From: Sporosarcina quadrami
GTDB lineage: Bacteria > Bacillota > Bacilli > Bacillales_A > Planococcaceae
Reading direction: 5' to 3'
Length of the DNA stretch: 64,000 bases
Assembly (NCBI RefSeq): GCF_014836615.1
Contig: NZ_JACSQN010000001.1
Span: 248,001-312,000, forward strand
Made by a program: the position numbers and the translations under genes. Below are positions 1-8,909 of this stretch, piece by piece. The first letter of the stretch is position 1. The number at the start of each line of letters is the position of its first letter. The notes under the pieces are model-generated. The model was not told where the DNA came from. It did not search any database and saw only the letters and a list, made by a program, of their open reading frames with translations.

Positions 1-1
1 A

Positions 2-304
2 TTGGAACCGAATGGTGACGTAGTCGCTTTAGTTAAACCGCAGTTTGAAGCGGGTAAGGAAAAAGTGGGTAAAAAAGGGGTAATAAGAGATAAGGCAGTT
101 CACATGGAAGTTCTGAAAAAAGTAGCAGATATGGCTGTGAATGAAGGGTTTTCATTGAAAGCAATCGCTTTTTCTCCCGTGACAGGTGGGGAAGGAAACA
201 TTGAGTTTCTTTTCCATTTGAAATCTGAAAATACTCCAATCAATACATTTGATGAATCGGCATATGCAATTCTTATTAATGAAGCGCATGCTAATTTGAC
301 GTAA
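2..304 (+). CDS. tlyA: TlyA-type rRNA 2'-O-methyltransferase, C-terminal part
   Basis: Only the last 100 codons are in the window; the real start lies upstream. The visible part is the C-terminal half of the FtsJ-like SAM-dependent methyltransferase fold. The LVKPQFEAG motif and the later GNIEFL motif hold the lysine and glutamate of the K-D-K-E catalytic set known in TlyA enzymes. Family members 2'-O-methylate rRNA cytidines and carry an N-terminal S4 RNA-binding domain, which is not visible here. In B. subtilis the same gene (yqxC) sits directly upstream of ahrC and recN, as here, which supports the call. Confidence 0.88.
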   Translation: MEPNGDVVALVKPQFEAGKEKVGKKGVIRDKAVHMEVLKKVADMAVNEGFSLKAIAFSPVTGGEGNIEFLFHLKSENTPINTFDESAYAILINEAHANLT

Positions 305-352
305 TTTGAGGAATGGGAAGAAATGTGATAACTATGCATTGGAGTGATTATA

Positions 353-802
353 TTGAATAAGGGACAACGACATTTACGAATCCGGGACATCATTATGAAT
401 GGGGAAATTGAAACTCAAGACCATCTTGTAGATAAACTTAAGAGTGCTGGTGTTGATGTGACACAAGCAACTGTCTCGCGCGATATTAAAGAATTGCATC
501 TCATTAAGGTCCCATTGGCAGATGGTCGATACAAATATAGTTTACCGACTGTCCATAAATTCAACACAGAAGAGAAGCTTAGCAGAATATTGACAGATGC
601 TTTTGTAGGAGTCGATAGTGCAAGTCATTTCATCATCCTTAAAACTTTACCGGGTAATGCCCATGCTGTCGGTTCCCTTGTAGATAATCTTGGCTGGGAC
701 GAGATGCTTGGTACAATTTGTGGAGATGACACGTGTATGATTATTTGCAGAGATGAAGAAAAAACAGTTGAAGTGAAGTCCAGATTATTGGCGTTAATCT
801 AA
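353..802 (+). CDS. argR: Arginine repressor ArgR/AhrC
   Basis: 149 aa, the usual ArgR/AhrC length. An N-terminal winged helix-turn-helix (about residues 1-70, with the [14 protein letters not shown] recognition region) is followed by the C-terminal hexamerisation and arginine-binding domain containing GTICGDDT. ArgR represses arginine biosynthesis and activates arginine catabolism with L-arginine as co-repressor. I chose the TTG at 353 because GGAG lies about 8 nt upstream and the product then begins with NKGQRH, as in AhrC; an in-frame GTG at 344 overlaps the GGAG. It sits 33 nt before recN, the standard Bacillales arrangement. Confidence 0.95.
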   Translation: MNKGQRHLRIRDIIMNGEIETQDHLVDKLKSAGVDVTQATVSRDIKELHLIKVPLADGRYKYSLPTVHKFNTEEKLSRILTDAFVGVDSASHFIILKTLPGNAHAVGSLVDNLGWDEMLGTICGDDTCMIICRDEEKTVEVKSRLLALI

Positions 803-835
803 ACTGGGTGTTCGATGAAGGAGGTGCAAGATTGT

Positions 836-2533
836 ATGTTAAGCGAAATTTCCATTCATAATTTTGCCATTATCGAGCATCTTGAAGTTGGTTTTGATGA
901 TGGGCTTACTGTGCTTACGGGTGAAACAGGGGCAGGTAAGTCGATAATTATCGATGCTGTTCAATTGCTCGCAGGCAGTAGAGGTTCTCAGGAATTTATC
1001 CGCCATGGAGCAACAAAGGCTGAACTTGAAGGGATGTTTACAATAGAAGATGGACAGCATCCCGTTTTCAATAAGTTAGCGGAATTTGGGATTGAAGCTG
1101 AAGATGGCATTATCATTTTGCGTCGTGATATAAATGCATCGGGAAAGACAACATGCAGAGTAAATGGAAAGCTTGTTACGATTGCGACATTACGCGAAAT
1201 TGGCTCTCAACTCATTGATATACACGGTCAACATGACAATCAAGAACTTATGCACGAAAGAAGGCATATTCGGCTGTTGGATCAGTTTGCTGGACGAAAA
1301 TTGGCAGTAGCACATGAGAATTACTTAGACATATTTGAGCAGTACGGTAAACTTAAACGTAAACTTGAGGCATCTTCTCAAAATGAGCAACAAGTAGCTC
1401 AACGGATTGATCTGTATTCTTTCCAACTAATAGAAATTAATGCTGCTGAACTTAGTGTTGGGGAAGAAGAATCGTTGGAAGAAGAAAAGCTTAAGTTACA
1501 ACACTTTAACCGGTTGTTTGAACGTCTAAATACAGCGTACGAATCGATTAGTGGAGATGGTCACGCGCTTGATTGGGTAGGGTCGGCGATGAGTGATCTT
1601 GAAGAGGCAGCTTCTATTGATAAGGATTTACTTTCCCATTCAGAAGTTGTATCTTCAAGCTTCTATTCTTTGCAAGACACTGCGCATGACTTAAAAAGTG
1701 TTATTGACAGAATGGAATTTGATCCGTCTCGACTTTCTATCGTTGAAGATCGTCTTGCATTAATTATTTCTTTGAAACGTAAATACGGGGCATCGATTGA
1801 AGACATTTTACTATACCGTGACAAAATTGCGGATGATCTAGATCAATTGCTTAATCGTGATGAACGTGTCGAACGTGAGCAGGAGAAATTAGATCAGCTT
1901 ATGAAAGATCTTGATGTGGAAGCGAATGAATTATCAATTATTAGACATGAAGCTGCGATTCGCTTAGAGAAAGCTATAATGACTCAGTTGAAAGAATTAC
2001 ATATGGAAAAGTCTACTTTTAAAGCACAAATTATTCGGAAATCCGCAACGATGTTTGATGTTAATGGGTTTGATGAAGTATCATTTCTCATATCAACAAA
2101 TGTTGGAGAACCATTGAAACCTTTAGTGCGTGTTGCTTCAGGCGGTGAATTATCGAGAATTATGCTTGCATTAAAAACGATTTTTTCAAAGCATCAAGGT
2201 GTTACGTCAATAATTTTTGATGAAGTTGACACAGGAGTGAGTGGACGCGTAGCTCAAGCGATCGCAGATAAAATTGCCATGATTGCAGTTAATTCCCAAG
2301 TTCTGTGTATTTCTCATCTTCCACAAGTAGCTGCTATGGCTGATCATCATTTTCTAATAAAGAAAGAAGTGAAGGGAAAGCGAACGACGACTGCGGTTGA
2401 AGATATTAGTGATTTAGAACGCACAAAAGAATTGTCCAGAATGTTATCAGGCGCAGAAATTACTTCACTCACACTTCAACATGCAGACGAGCTGTTAAAT
2501 ATGGCCGTTGAAAGGAAAAAAACTTTCCGTTAA
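836..2533 (+). CDS. recN: DNA repair protein RecN
   Basis: 565 aa SMC-like ATPase of double-strand break repair, acting early on broken ends with RecA. The Walker A motif GETGAGKS is at residues 29-36. The central part is a long charged coiled coil. The C-terminal ATPase half has the ABC signature VASGGELSR and the Walker B stretch SIIFDEVDTG. The start at 836 is preferred over the in-frame ATG at 815 because the AAGGAGGTG ribosome binding site lies between them, about 9 nt before 836, and the product then starts MLSEISI as in other RecN proteins. A hairpin terminator follows. Confidence 0.96.
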   Translation: MLSEISIHNFAIIEHLEVGFDDGLTVLTGETGAGKSIIIDAVQLLAGSRGSQEFIRHGATKAELEGMFTIEDGQHPVFNKLAEFGIEAEDGIIILRRDINASGKTTCRVNGKLVTIATLREIGSQLIDIHGQHDNQELMHERRHIRLLDQFAGRKLAVAHENYLDIFEQYGKLKRKLEASSQNEQQVAQRIDLYSFQLIEINAAELSVGEEESLEEEKLKLQHFNRLFERLNTAYESISGDGHALDWVGSAMSDLEEAASIDKDLLSHSEVVSSSFYSLQDTAHDLKSVIDRMEFDPSRLSIVEDRLALIISLKRKYGASIEDILLYRDKIADDLDQLLNRDERVEREQEKLDQLMKDLDVEANELSIIRHEAAIRLEKAIMTQLKELHMEKSTFKAQIIRKSATMFDVNGFDEVSFLISTNVGEPLKPLVRVASGGELSRIMLALKTIFSKHQGVTSIIFDEVDTGVSGRVAQAIADKIAMIAVNSQVLCISHLPQVAAMADHHFLIKKEVKGKRTTTAVEDISDLERTKELSRMLSGAEITSLTLQHADELLNMAVERKKTFR

Positions 2534-2562
2534 AAGAAGAAAAAACCTGAATAGGTTATGTA

Positions 2563-2594
2563 GCGCGCATACAACAAGTATGCGTGTTTTTTCT
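2563..2594 (+). terminator. Rho-independent terminator after recN
   Basis: An 8-bp stem (2565-2572 with 2578-2585, GCGCATAC with a final G-U pair), a 5-nt loop and a run of six T follow recN by about 30 nt. It separates the argR-recN unit from spoIVB. Confidence 0.85.
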
Positions 2595-2664
2595 TTATTT
2601 ACCCTTTCATAAGTTCGGTCTGAAAGGACATACCAATAGTATCTTTCAGTCGAGGAGGTGAACC

Positions 2665-3630
2665 ATGGGATGGAGTAGACGACTGCAGTTGTCCGTTTCG
2701 TTAGCCGCGTTGTTGTTCTTTTTACCTTTACACGAAGCGATTTACGCGTCAGAGCGCGAGCAGGTTATTCCGATGGGACATTCAATTGGAATTCAAATGG
2801 AGCTGGCAGGTGTTTTTGTCACAAACGATGTCCTCATAAATGAGGGTAATTGGTTAAAAGCCGGTGACGCCATTAACCGGATCGACAAAATGCCGATAGT
2901 TGCGTTGAATGACTTTGAAAAAAAAGTGTCCTCTTTAACAGACGGTCAAAAAGTATTGCATATTGACCGTAATGGACTTGCGATTGAACTGCTTGCTGAT
3001 CGGGATGCGATTAAACGTCTCCTTCCATTCCTGAAAGACCGTACAGAAGGAACTGGGACGTTAACGTATGTGGATCCGAAGAAGGGCACATATGGTGCTT
3101 TGGGGCATCAGATTATCGATAGTTCGTTGAAATCGCCGCCGTCATTTAAAAATGGTGCAATTTACCTCTCAGAAATAGAACAAATTAAGAAAAGCACGCC
3201 AGGTACTCCAGGTTATAAAATCTCCACAATTATTGAGAATGAAGATTATTTAGGTACGATTCAAAAGAATGGAATTTACGGCATTTTCGGCATGTGGAAC
3301 GATGCATATAAGAAAGTGTTAGCGAAACCATTAGATATTATGCAGGCGACTGAATTGCAAGTAGGAAGCGCGGAGATTTTTACGACAGTAAAAGGAACTG
3401 AAGTCGAAAAATTCTCCATCCGAATCGTGCAAATTGAAGAAGATCAATTTCATTTTGTTCTTACGGACTCTAAGCTGCTTGAAACAACAGGAGGAATTTT
3501 GCAAGGTATGAGTGGTAGCCCTGTCATTCAAGATGGTAAATTTGTTGGCGCTGTAACGCATATGTTTGTTGATGAGCCGACTAAAGGTGCAGGTCTATTC
3601 CTTGAGACAATGCGTGGAGGCGAAAAGTAA
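2665..3630 (+). CDS. spoIVB: SpoIVB, S55 serine peptidase of the SigK checkpoint (short form)
   Basis: 321 aa. The forespore-secreted peptidase signals across the intermembrane space to activate pro-SigK processing. An N-terminal hydrophobic anchor (about 8-21) is followed by a reduced PDZ-like region (about 38-110) and the S55 peptidase domain. The catalytic triad known from B. subtilis is intact: His148 (GALGH), Asp268 (VLTDSK) and Ser283 (GMSGSP). The protein is about 100 residues shorter than the roughly 425-aa B. subtilis enzyme. Most of the loss is in the segment between the anchor and the PDZ-like region, plus a short C-terminal trim. The start has an ideal GAGGAGGTG site. Its place between recN and spo0A is the conserved one. 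I see no frameshift. Confidence 0.92.
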   Translation: MGWSRRLQLSVSLAALLFFLPLHEAIYASEREQVIPMGHSIGIQMELAGVFVTNDVLINEGNWLKAGDAINRIDKMPIVALNDFEKKVSSLTDGQKVLHIDRNGLAIELLADRDAIKRLLPFLKDRTEGTGTLTYVDPKKGTYGALGHQIIDSSLKSPPSFKNGAIYLSEIEQIKKSTPGTPGYKISTIIENEDYLGTIQKNGIYGIFGMWNDAYKKVLAKPLDIMQATELQVGSAEIFTTVKGTEVEKFSIRIVQIEEDQFHFVLTDSKLLETTGGILQGMSGSPVIQDGKFVGAVTHMFVDEPTKGAGLFLETMRGGEK

Positions 3631-3656
3631 TAAAATGTCTAAATTGATAAATCTGG

Positions 3657-3691
3657 AAAAAGACCAATCCTATTTTGGGATTGGTCTTTTT
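3657..3691 (+). terminator. Rho-independent terminator after spoIVB
   Basis: AGACCAATCC (3661-3670) pairs with GGATTGGTCT (3678-3687), flanked by A and T runs. The flanking A/T symmetry extends the stem. It isolates spoIVB from spo0A. Confidence 0.9.
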
Positions 3692-3701
3692 CGATGAATT
3701 T

Positions 3702-3780
3702 AGTCGAATCTTAGGGAAACCGTAATACAGAAGATTCATTTTTCACATAAATAAAGGGATTTCACTGTTTTTGTCGAAAT
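3702..3780 (+). promoter_or_regulatory. Candidate Spo0A boxes and SigH-like promoter upstream of spo0A
   Basis: A perfect 0A box TGTCGAA is at 3772-3778 and a one-mismatch copy AGTCGAA at 3702-3708. AGGGATT (from 3755) and CGAAAT (3775-3780) resemble the -35 and -10 elements of a SigH promoter with about 12 nt between. In B. subtilis the spo0A Ps promoter is SigH-dependent and autoregulated by Spo0A~P. The box matches are read directly; the promoter assignment is inference. Confidence 0.45.
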
Positions 3781-3867
3781 TTTCCTTTACAGAAGTCGAT
3801 GTTCATGCGAATAATGGAGTCAGAAGCCAAAAAAGTCATGGACGAAAATTGAGTAGGGGGAATTTAT

Positions 3868-4659
3868 ATGGGGAAGATGAAAATTGCAATCGCTGATGAC
3901 AATAAAGAACTTGTTAAGACAATGTCTGTCTATTTTGAACAACATCCGGACTTGGAAGTAATTTGGACGGCTAATAACGGTAAAGTTTGTCTGTCAATGC
4001 TTGAACAGGAAAAACCGGATTTGTTGTTACTTGATATTATTATGCCTCATCTTGACGGAATAGCAGTGCTGGACACAATAAAAGGTAATCCGGAAATTGC
4101 TAATATGCATATTATTATGTTGACAGCATTTGGTCAAGAAGACGTAATGGCACAGGCAGGTAGTCTCGGAGCATCCTACTTCATGTTAAAACCATTTGAA
4201 TTTGATCGGTTAGTGACTCAGATTTATCAAATTGCAGGAACACAAAAACAAGCACGTCCAATTATGAATCAACAACCTGTTGCACAAGATACAGCAATGA
4301 CCCAACGTGCATTAGATTCGACAATCACTTCAATAATTAAAGAAATTGGCGTTCCTGCGCATATAAAAGGTTATGCATTTCTGAGGGAAGCAATCCAAAT
4401 GGTTTACACAGACGTCGATTTACTCGGTTCAGTTACCAAAATCCTTTATCCTGATATTGCTGAGAAATTTAAAACTACTCCGTCGCGCGTTGAAAGAGCA
4501 ATCCGCCATGCAATTGAAGTTGCCTGGAATCGTGGGAATTATGAAGTGATTTCGAAGACTTTTGGCTACACAGTACATCACCTGAAAAGCAAACCTACTA
4601 ATTCAGAGTTCATAGCAATGATAGCGGACAAAATTCGTCTAGAACATATGGCTAGTTAA
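3868..4659 (+). CDS. spo0A: Sporulation master regulator Spo0A
   Basis: 263 aa response regulator that receives phosphate through the sporulation phosphorelay and switches early sporulation genes. The receiver domain (about 1-125) has the acidic pocket ADDN near residue 10, the phospho-acceptor Asp56 in LLLLDIIMP, and the conserved Lys in MLKPFEF. The C-terminal Spo0A-specific DNA-binding domain (about 150-263) includes the conserved [13 protein letters not shown] helix. The AGGGGGAA site precedes the ATG; a second in-frame ATG lies three codons on. It is monocistronic, between a terminator upstream and one downstream, with putative 0A boxes in its own promoter region. Confidence 0.97.
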   Translation: MGKMKIAIADDNKELVKTMSVYFEQHPDLEVIWTANNGKVCLSMLEQEKPDLLLLDIIMPHLDGIAVLDTIKGNPEIANMHIIMLTAFGQEDVMAQAGSLGASYFMLKPFEFDRLVTQIYQIAGTQKQARPIMNQQPVAQDTAMTQRALDSTITSIIKEIGVPAHIKGYAFLREAIQMVYTDVDLLGSVTKILYPDIAEKFKTTPSRVERAIRHAIEVAWNRGNYEVISKTFGYTVHHLKSKPTNSEFIAMIADKIRLEHMAS

Positions 4660-4728
4660 TAAAGTCCTGCTTTGGAAGGAGGATTTGTAATTCCTCTTAA
4701 AAATCATATTACCTTGAGACTAATTAAA

Positions 4729-4774
4729 CGAAGAAGCGGTATTCATTTTCAATGACCTATCGCCTCTTTTTTTT
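4729..4774 (+). terminator. Rho-independent terminator after spo0A
   Basis: An imperfect hairpin (AGAAGCGGTA... with ...TATCGCCTCT) is followed by a run of eight T. It lies about 70 nt after the spo0A stop. Confidence 0.75.
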
Positions 4775-4869
4775 AATTTAACCAACATTATAATTTTTCG
4801 TCTATCAAATTGAATTTCATATGATTATAATGAAGAGAGGCGAGTTTTAGAAAAATAGAGGTGGAAATA

Positions 4870-6438
4870 ATGTTAGTACAAAATGATTATTTTGATATGT
4901 ATGTAGAAGATAACGAAGTTCTATTGAATTTAAAGAAAACGGGTTATCCATTAAAATCATTCGATATGATAACGAGAGAACATCCACGTGTGAAATTGAC
5001 CTCCTTTCCCGCGTTAAGGAAAGCGCTTACTGAAATTGGAAATGAACAAAAAATTGGTTCGTATTCACCTTTAATTGATATAGTCATTTCTACTAATAAT
5101 ATGAGAGCAGAATTCATTTTAAATACTACAGTTACTGAATTTGAAAAAAACAAAGACCTAATGATTCAGGAAATTGAAATGGCGCTAGATGCGCATAGTA
5201 TTCTTTTTGGAAGACTAGACATTGACAAAGACGATATCGTTCCGGGTAGGTTGACATTAGCCGCTGTCGGATTGGAACCTCGCCAAGGTGCGGATGCACA
5301 AATTACATATATTAAAAAACCAGAAAAGAAACCGATTATACGTGAAGATGGTCTTGCAGATTACTACGAAATGAATTTCGTGACCCATATAAAAAAAGGG
5401 GAATGGCTAGGCGAAAAGATTCCTCCTCAAGAAGGAAAGCCCGGTAAAGATATTTTCGGAAATCCGATTCAAGCTCTCAGAGGCACAGATGGTATATTAC
5501 GGTACGATCGAAAATCCATTGTGGAAGTAGAAGAACCAGGGAAAATTGTGCTTCGTGCACTATATGGAGGTTCTTTAGAGTTTATTGACGGTAACATCGT
5601 TAGCGTGAGTAAGCAATTGATAATTAATGGAGATGTAGGACCAGAGACAGGATCGATTAATTTTGACGGAGCTGTTACAGTGTACGGGACTGTACTTGCA
5701 GGCTATGCTGTAAATGCTTCAGGTGATATTTCCATAGAAGGAAACGAAGGCGTAACGAATGCAAAAGAAATTTGTTCGGCAGAAGGCGACTTATACATAA
5801 AAGGTGGAGTATTTGGCGGCGATCTTTCAGTTATTGAGGCGAGTGGCGATATTTATATTAAACATGCAAATAACTGCAAACTACATGCGAGGGAGCTCCA
5901 TGTTGGCCTTTACATTTTAGGATCAGAAGTAGTGGCTCAAAAAGTGTTTGTGGATAAGAATAAAGGTAAAATAATAGGCGGAAGAGTTGAAGCGCTTTAT
6001 CGTATAGAATGTGGCTATGCTGGCAACTCACATGAACGCACAACTCATTTGCATGCAAAAGGGATCGATAAAGACATGATTTATCGAGAAATTCAGCAAA
6101 TGGCAATAGATTTAAAAGAGCTTCAATCGACATCGTCGACATTAGAAAGTCAGCTTTCACTAATCGATAGTAAGTCAGATTCACAATTGCTAGGTAGCCA
6201 AGCTGAAGCGTATGAAAAATTACGCGATGCTCTAAATGCATCAAGGGAAAGAATGTTTGAACTAGATCATGAAATACAGCTTGGATTACATAAAATTAAA
6301 ACAGCTATCCCTCCACAAATTGAGATTACCCAGGAAGCGAATGCTGGAGTTATCATACAAATTGGTAATAAATCTAGCATATTGAACAAAACGACAAAAG
6401 GTGTATTTGAAGTTGTCGACGAGATTCTAAATGTGTAA
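4870..6438 (+). CDS. DUF342/FapA-family protein
   Basis: 522 aa. The N-terminal region (about 1-175) is mixed alpha/beta. The middle (about 175-400) has the Gly/Asp-rich repeats typical of the DUF342 beta-helix, such as GDVGPETGSINFDG and SGDIYIKHANNC. The C-terminal part (about 400-480) is a predicted coiled coil. DUF342 proteins occur widely in Firmicutes and are often named FapA-like; a biochemical function is not established. The ATG at 4870 is preferred to the in-frame GTG at 4861 because AGAGGTGG overlaps the GTG and is well spaced for the ATG. It stands alone between two terminators. Confidence 0.85.
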   Translation: MLVQNDYFDMYVEDNEVLLNLKKTGYPLKSFDMITREHPRVKLTSFPALRKALTEIGNEQKIGSYSPLIDIVISTNNMRAEFILNTTVTEFEKNKDLMIQEIEMALDAHSILFGRLDIDKDDIVPGRLTLAAVGLEPRQGADAQITYIKKPEKKPIIREDGLADYYEMNFVTHIKKGEWLGEKIPPQEGKPGKDIFGNPIQALRGTDGILRYDRKSIVEVEEPGKIVLRALYGGSLEFIDGNIVSVSKQLIINGDVGPETGSINFDGAVTVYGTVLAGYAVNASGDISIEGNEGVTNAKEICSAEGDLYIKGGVFGGDLSVIEASGDIYIKHANNCKLHARELHVGLYILGSEVVAQKVFVDKNKGKIIGGRVEALYRIECGYAGNSHERTTHLHAKGIDKDMIYREIQQMAIDLKELQSTSSTLESQLSLIDSKSDSQLLGSQAEAYEKLRDALNASRERMFELDHEIQLGLHKIKTAIPPQIEITQEANAGVIIQIGNKSSILNKTTKGVFEVVDEILNV

Positions 6439-6456
6439 TTAACAACAGAATATATA

Positions 6457-6494
6457 AAAAAAGGGCACCTGGAAATTTCCCTAGGTGCCCTTTT
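6457..6494. terminator. Bidirectional terminator between the DUF342 and DUF2627 genes
   Basis: A 12-bp stem (AAAAGGGCACCT with AGGTGCCCTTTT) is flanked by A and T runs, so it can act for both convergent genes. Confidence 0.9.
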
Positions 6495-6525
6495 CACTTG
6501 TTCTTATCGTAATACCGATAACGGT

Positions 6526-6744
6526 TTATTTGAACTGTTCTTTCACTCTTCCAGTTCTTCGATCACGTCGCAGAAGGAAACCAGCTAGAAAACCTAGACC
6601 AGCTAGGAACATGAGTAGTCCGCCAATAAATTGAAACCAAGCTCCACCTTGAAAAGCGAAAAAAGAATCACGCATCAATTTTATCCCGCCAGCCGTTATA
6701 GCAATCGGTATTAAAAGAACGATAAATGCGGCCAATCTAGCCAT
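6526..6744 (-). CDS. DUF2627 small membrane protein (YqzF-like)
   Basis: 72 aa with two hydrophobic segments (about 5-22 and 35-58) and a basic C-terminal tail (LLRRDRRTGR). Sequence and position next to bkdR match the YqzF/DUF2627 family of Bacillales. An AAGGAGATT site precedes the ATG. Function unknown. It is divergent from bkdR, and the 126-nt gap holds the bkdR promoter. Confidence 0.8.
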   Translation of the reverse strand: MARLAAFIVLLIPIAITAGGIKLMRDSFFAFQGGAWFQFIGGLLMFLAGLGFLAGFLLRRDRRTGRVKEQFK

Positions 6745-6790
6745 ATTATCAATCTCCTTACATAATTTTATTTTACCTCCTCAACAAATA

Positions 6791-6819
6791 TTGTCAAGAA
6801 CAGTGCTATCGTGTATGAT
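6791..6819 (+). promoter_or_regulatory. SigA-type promoter of the bkdR-bkd unit
   Basis: TTGTCA (6791-6796), exactly 17 nt, then TATGAT (6814-6819): one mismatch to each consensus hexamer. It lies 52 nt upstream of the bkdR start. No GG-N10-GC sigma-54 element was seen here or in the gap before ptb. Confidence 0.7.
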
Positions 6820-6870
6820 ATAAATAGATTTGCAAAAGATTGCATGGTAGCAAAAGGAGAATGAATATCC

Positions 6871-8892
6871 TTGCAAAATGTTCTCATTATTGGAGCAGGT
6901 TCCGGTGGTACTAAAATCTTGAATTTGCTTCGCAACTCGGATTTTATGAATGTAATGGCGATTGTTGACAAAGATGCACAAGCGCCAGGATTGCATATCG
7001 CTAAAGATAGAGGAATTTCCTACGGCCCAGATTGGAATTTTTATCTGACAGATGAAGTTGATATCGTATTTGATTTAACCGGTGAGGAAACAGTGTTTAA
7101 AGAACTTCTAAAAAAAGTTCCCGCCCACACGTTACTTGTACCAGGATCGGTTGCAAATCTTTTAGTAGACCTTCTCAATGAAAATGATCAGTTTATCAAT
7201 AAAATTCAAAATGAAACAGAACGTCAACGATTAATATTCAATTCAATCGACGAAGGCATGATTGGAGTTAATCGTGAAGGTGAAATAAATTTCATCAATG
7301 AAAGCGCTTGCATGATGTTAGAAGTTTCTGATAGTTATGCACTCAGACGAACGATACAAGACATTATCCCAGAAAGTAAACTGATGAGAGTTTTACAAAC
7401 GGGTAAAGCGGAATTAAATGATGCTCTTACACTTCCGAACGGATTGGAAATCGTTAGTTCTAGATATCCGCTAATTTCTACAAAGAACGAAACATTCGGT
7501 GCGTTCGCAGTGTTTAAGAATGTTACCGAAGTTGTCAAATTGGCTGAAGAAATTACGGATTTGAAATCAGTGAAAACAATGCTGGAAGCAATCATCCATT
7601 CGAGCGATGATGCAATATCGGTTGTAGATGAAAAAGGGAATGGCATACTTGTCAATCCTGCGTACACTCGTATAACTGGACTGAGTGAAGACGAAGTAAT
7701 CGGGAAACCTGCTACTGTTGATATTAATGAAGGCGAAAGTATTCATATGAAAGTATTGACGACAGGGAAGCCTGTCCGTGGTGTTAATATGCGGATCGGT
7801 GAAGACAACCGTGATGTCATTGTGAACGTCGCTCCAATTATTGTCGATCATCAAGTGAAAGGCAGTATAGGAGTCATTCACGATATCACTGAAATGCGAA
7901 GTCTAATGAAAGAATTGGACTGGGCAAGACAGATTATCCGCAAACTCGAGTCCACGTATACATTTTCTGATATTCAAGGTACGTCGGGTGATATAAGTCT
8001 TGCAATAGACCAAGGAAAGATCGCTGCGAAATCCGATATACCTGTCATGTTGCGTGGTGAACCAGGAACAGGTAAGGAATTGTTTGCGAATGCTATTCAT
8101 AGCGGTAGTACAAGGAAGTCAAAAAAATTCATTCGCGTCAATTGCAGTGCAATTGATATTTCTACGATGGAAACGGAATTATTTGGCGAAAGAGATGACG
8201 GGAAATCGGGTTTATTGGCTGAAGTCGGTGAAGGTACGCTATTTCTCGATGAAGTTACGGACTTGACGATGGGAGTGCAAACAAGATTATTATCTTATTT
8301 GCAAAATCAGTTACGTTTTGTCGGCAATCATGAAGAAGGCAGTGGGAAGAGTGCGAGAATCATCGTTGCCTCATCTAAAAACTTGGAAAAGGCGATCCAT
8401 GACGGCACGTTTAACATGGAACTGTATTACGATTTGAATCGATTGTCGATACGTATACCGCCACTTCGTACACGAAAGACTGATATTCCATTAGTCGTCC
8501 ACCATCTATTAGTGAAACTGAACCAAGAGTTTGGTATGAATGTCGAAACATTGACACCAGAAGCACTTCTACGACTGCAACAATACGAGTGGCCAGGAAA
8601 TGTTCGCGAACTGGAAAATGTTTTGAGCAGGGCAATGATTTATATGAAATCAGGCTCTGCAACGATTAATGATGATGACATTAAACGTTCACTGTATACA
8701 AACGAGGTGAAAGCTGTTGCAGACGTTCTTCCAGAAAAGAGTACTCTGGCTTCTGTCATGGATGAGTATGAAAGAGCAGTACTTGCAAAGGCTTTGGAAG
8801 AACACGATGGTAATAAATCGCTGACGGCAAGTCGTCTAGGTATATCATTGCGTTCGTTATATTATAAGTTGGAGAAATTCAAACTCATCTAA
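6871..8892 (+). CDS. bkdR: BkdR-type regulator with a degenerate sigma-54 activator domain
   Basis: 673 aa. An N-terminal Rossmann-like segment (IIGAGSGGTKIL, about 1-110) is followed by two PAS domains (about 112-225 and 235-345), an AAA+ domain (about 370-600) and a Fis-type helix-turn-helix (about 635-673). Walker A GEPGTGKE (396-403) and Walker B GTLFLDE (455-461) are intact. The loop between ELFG (436-439) and Walker B is about eight residues shorter than usual and has no GAFTGA motif. The FREDLYYRLN arginine-finger segment reads FNMELYYDLN (514-523), so both arginines are gone (Asn515, Asp521). Such a protein should not remodel sigma-54 polymerase; I infer a ligand-sensing regulator acting in a SigA context. 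The TTG start has AAAGGAGA 11 nt upstream. Only 17 nt separate it from ptb. Confidence 0.88.
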   Translation: MQNVLIIGAGSGGTKILNLLRNSDFMNVMAIVDKDAQAPGLHIAKDRGISYGPDWNFYLTDEVDIVFDLTGEETVFKELLKKVPAHTLLVPGSVANLLVDLLNENDQFINKIQNETERQRLIFNSIDEGMIGVNREGEINFINESACMMLEVSDSYALRRTIQDIIPESKLMRVLQTGKAELNDALTLPNGLEIVSSRYPLISTKNETFGAFAVFKNVTEVVKLAEEITDLKSVKTMLEAIIHSSDDAISVVDEKGNGILVNPAYTRITGLSEDEVIGKPATVDINEGESIHMKVLTTGKPVRGVNMRIGEDNRDVIVNVAPIIVDHQVKGSIGVIHDITEMRSLMKELDWARQIIRKLESTYTFSDIQGTSGDISLAIDQGKIAAKSDIPVMLRGEPGTGKELFANAIHSGSTRKSKKFIRVNCSAIDISTMETELFGERDDGKSGLLAEVGEGTLFLDEVTDLTMGVQTRLLSYLQNQLRFVGNHEEGSGKSARIIVASSKNLEKAIHDGTFNMELYYDLNRLSIRIPPLRTRKTDIPLVVHHLLVKLNQEFGMNVETLTPEALLRLQQYEWPGNVRELENVLSRAMIYMKSGSATINDDDIKRSLYTNEVKAVADVLPEKSTLASVMDEYERAVLAKALEEHDGNKSLTASRLGISLRSLYYKLEKFKLI

Positions 8893-8909
8893 ACCAAAGG
8901 AGACAAGAC

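Noticed and set aside
2600..2650. Possible SigF/SigG promoter before spoIVB
   Set aside because: TTCATA and CATACC elements are only loosely like the consensus, and spacing is uncertain; an inverted repeat CTGAAAG/CTTTCAG is present but unexplained.
4675..4700. Strong ribosome-binding-like GGAAGGAGGATTTG after spo0A
   Set aside because: The following TTG is followed at once by TAA; no ORF. It forms part of a small GAGGA/TCCTC hairpin.
8820..8909. GG...GC pair resembling a sigma-54 promoter before ptb
   Set aside because: The GG and GC in GGTATATCATTGC are nine, not ten, nucleotides apart and the flanks do not match TGGCAC/TTGCA.
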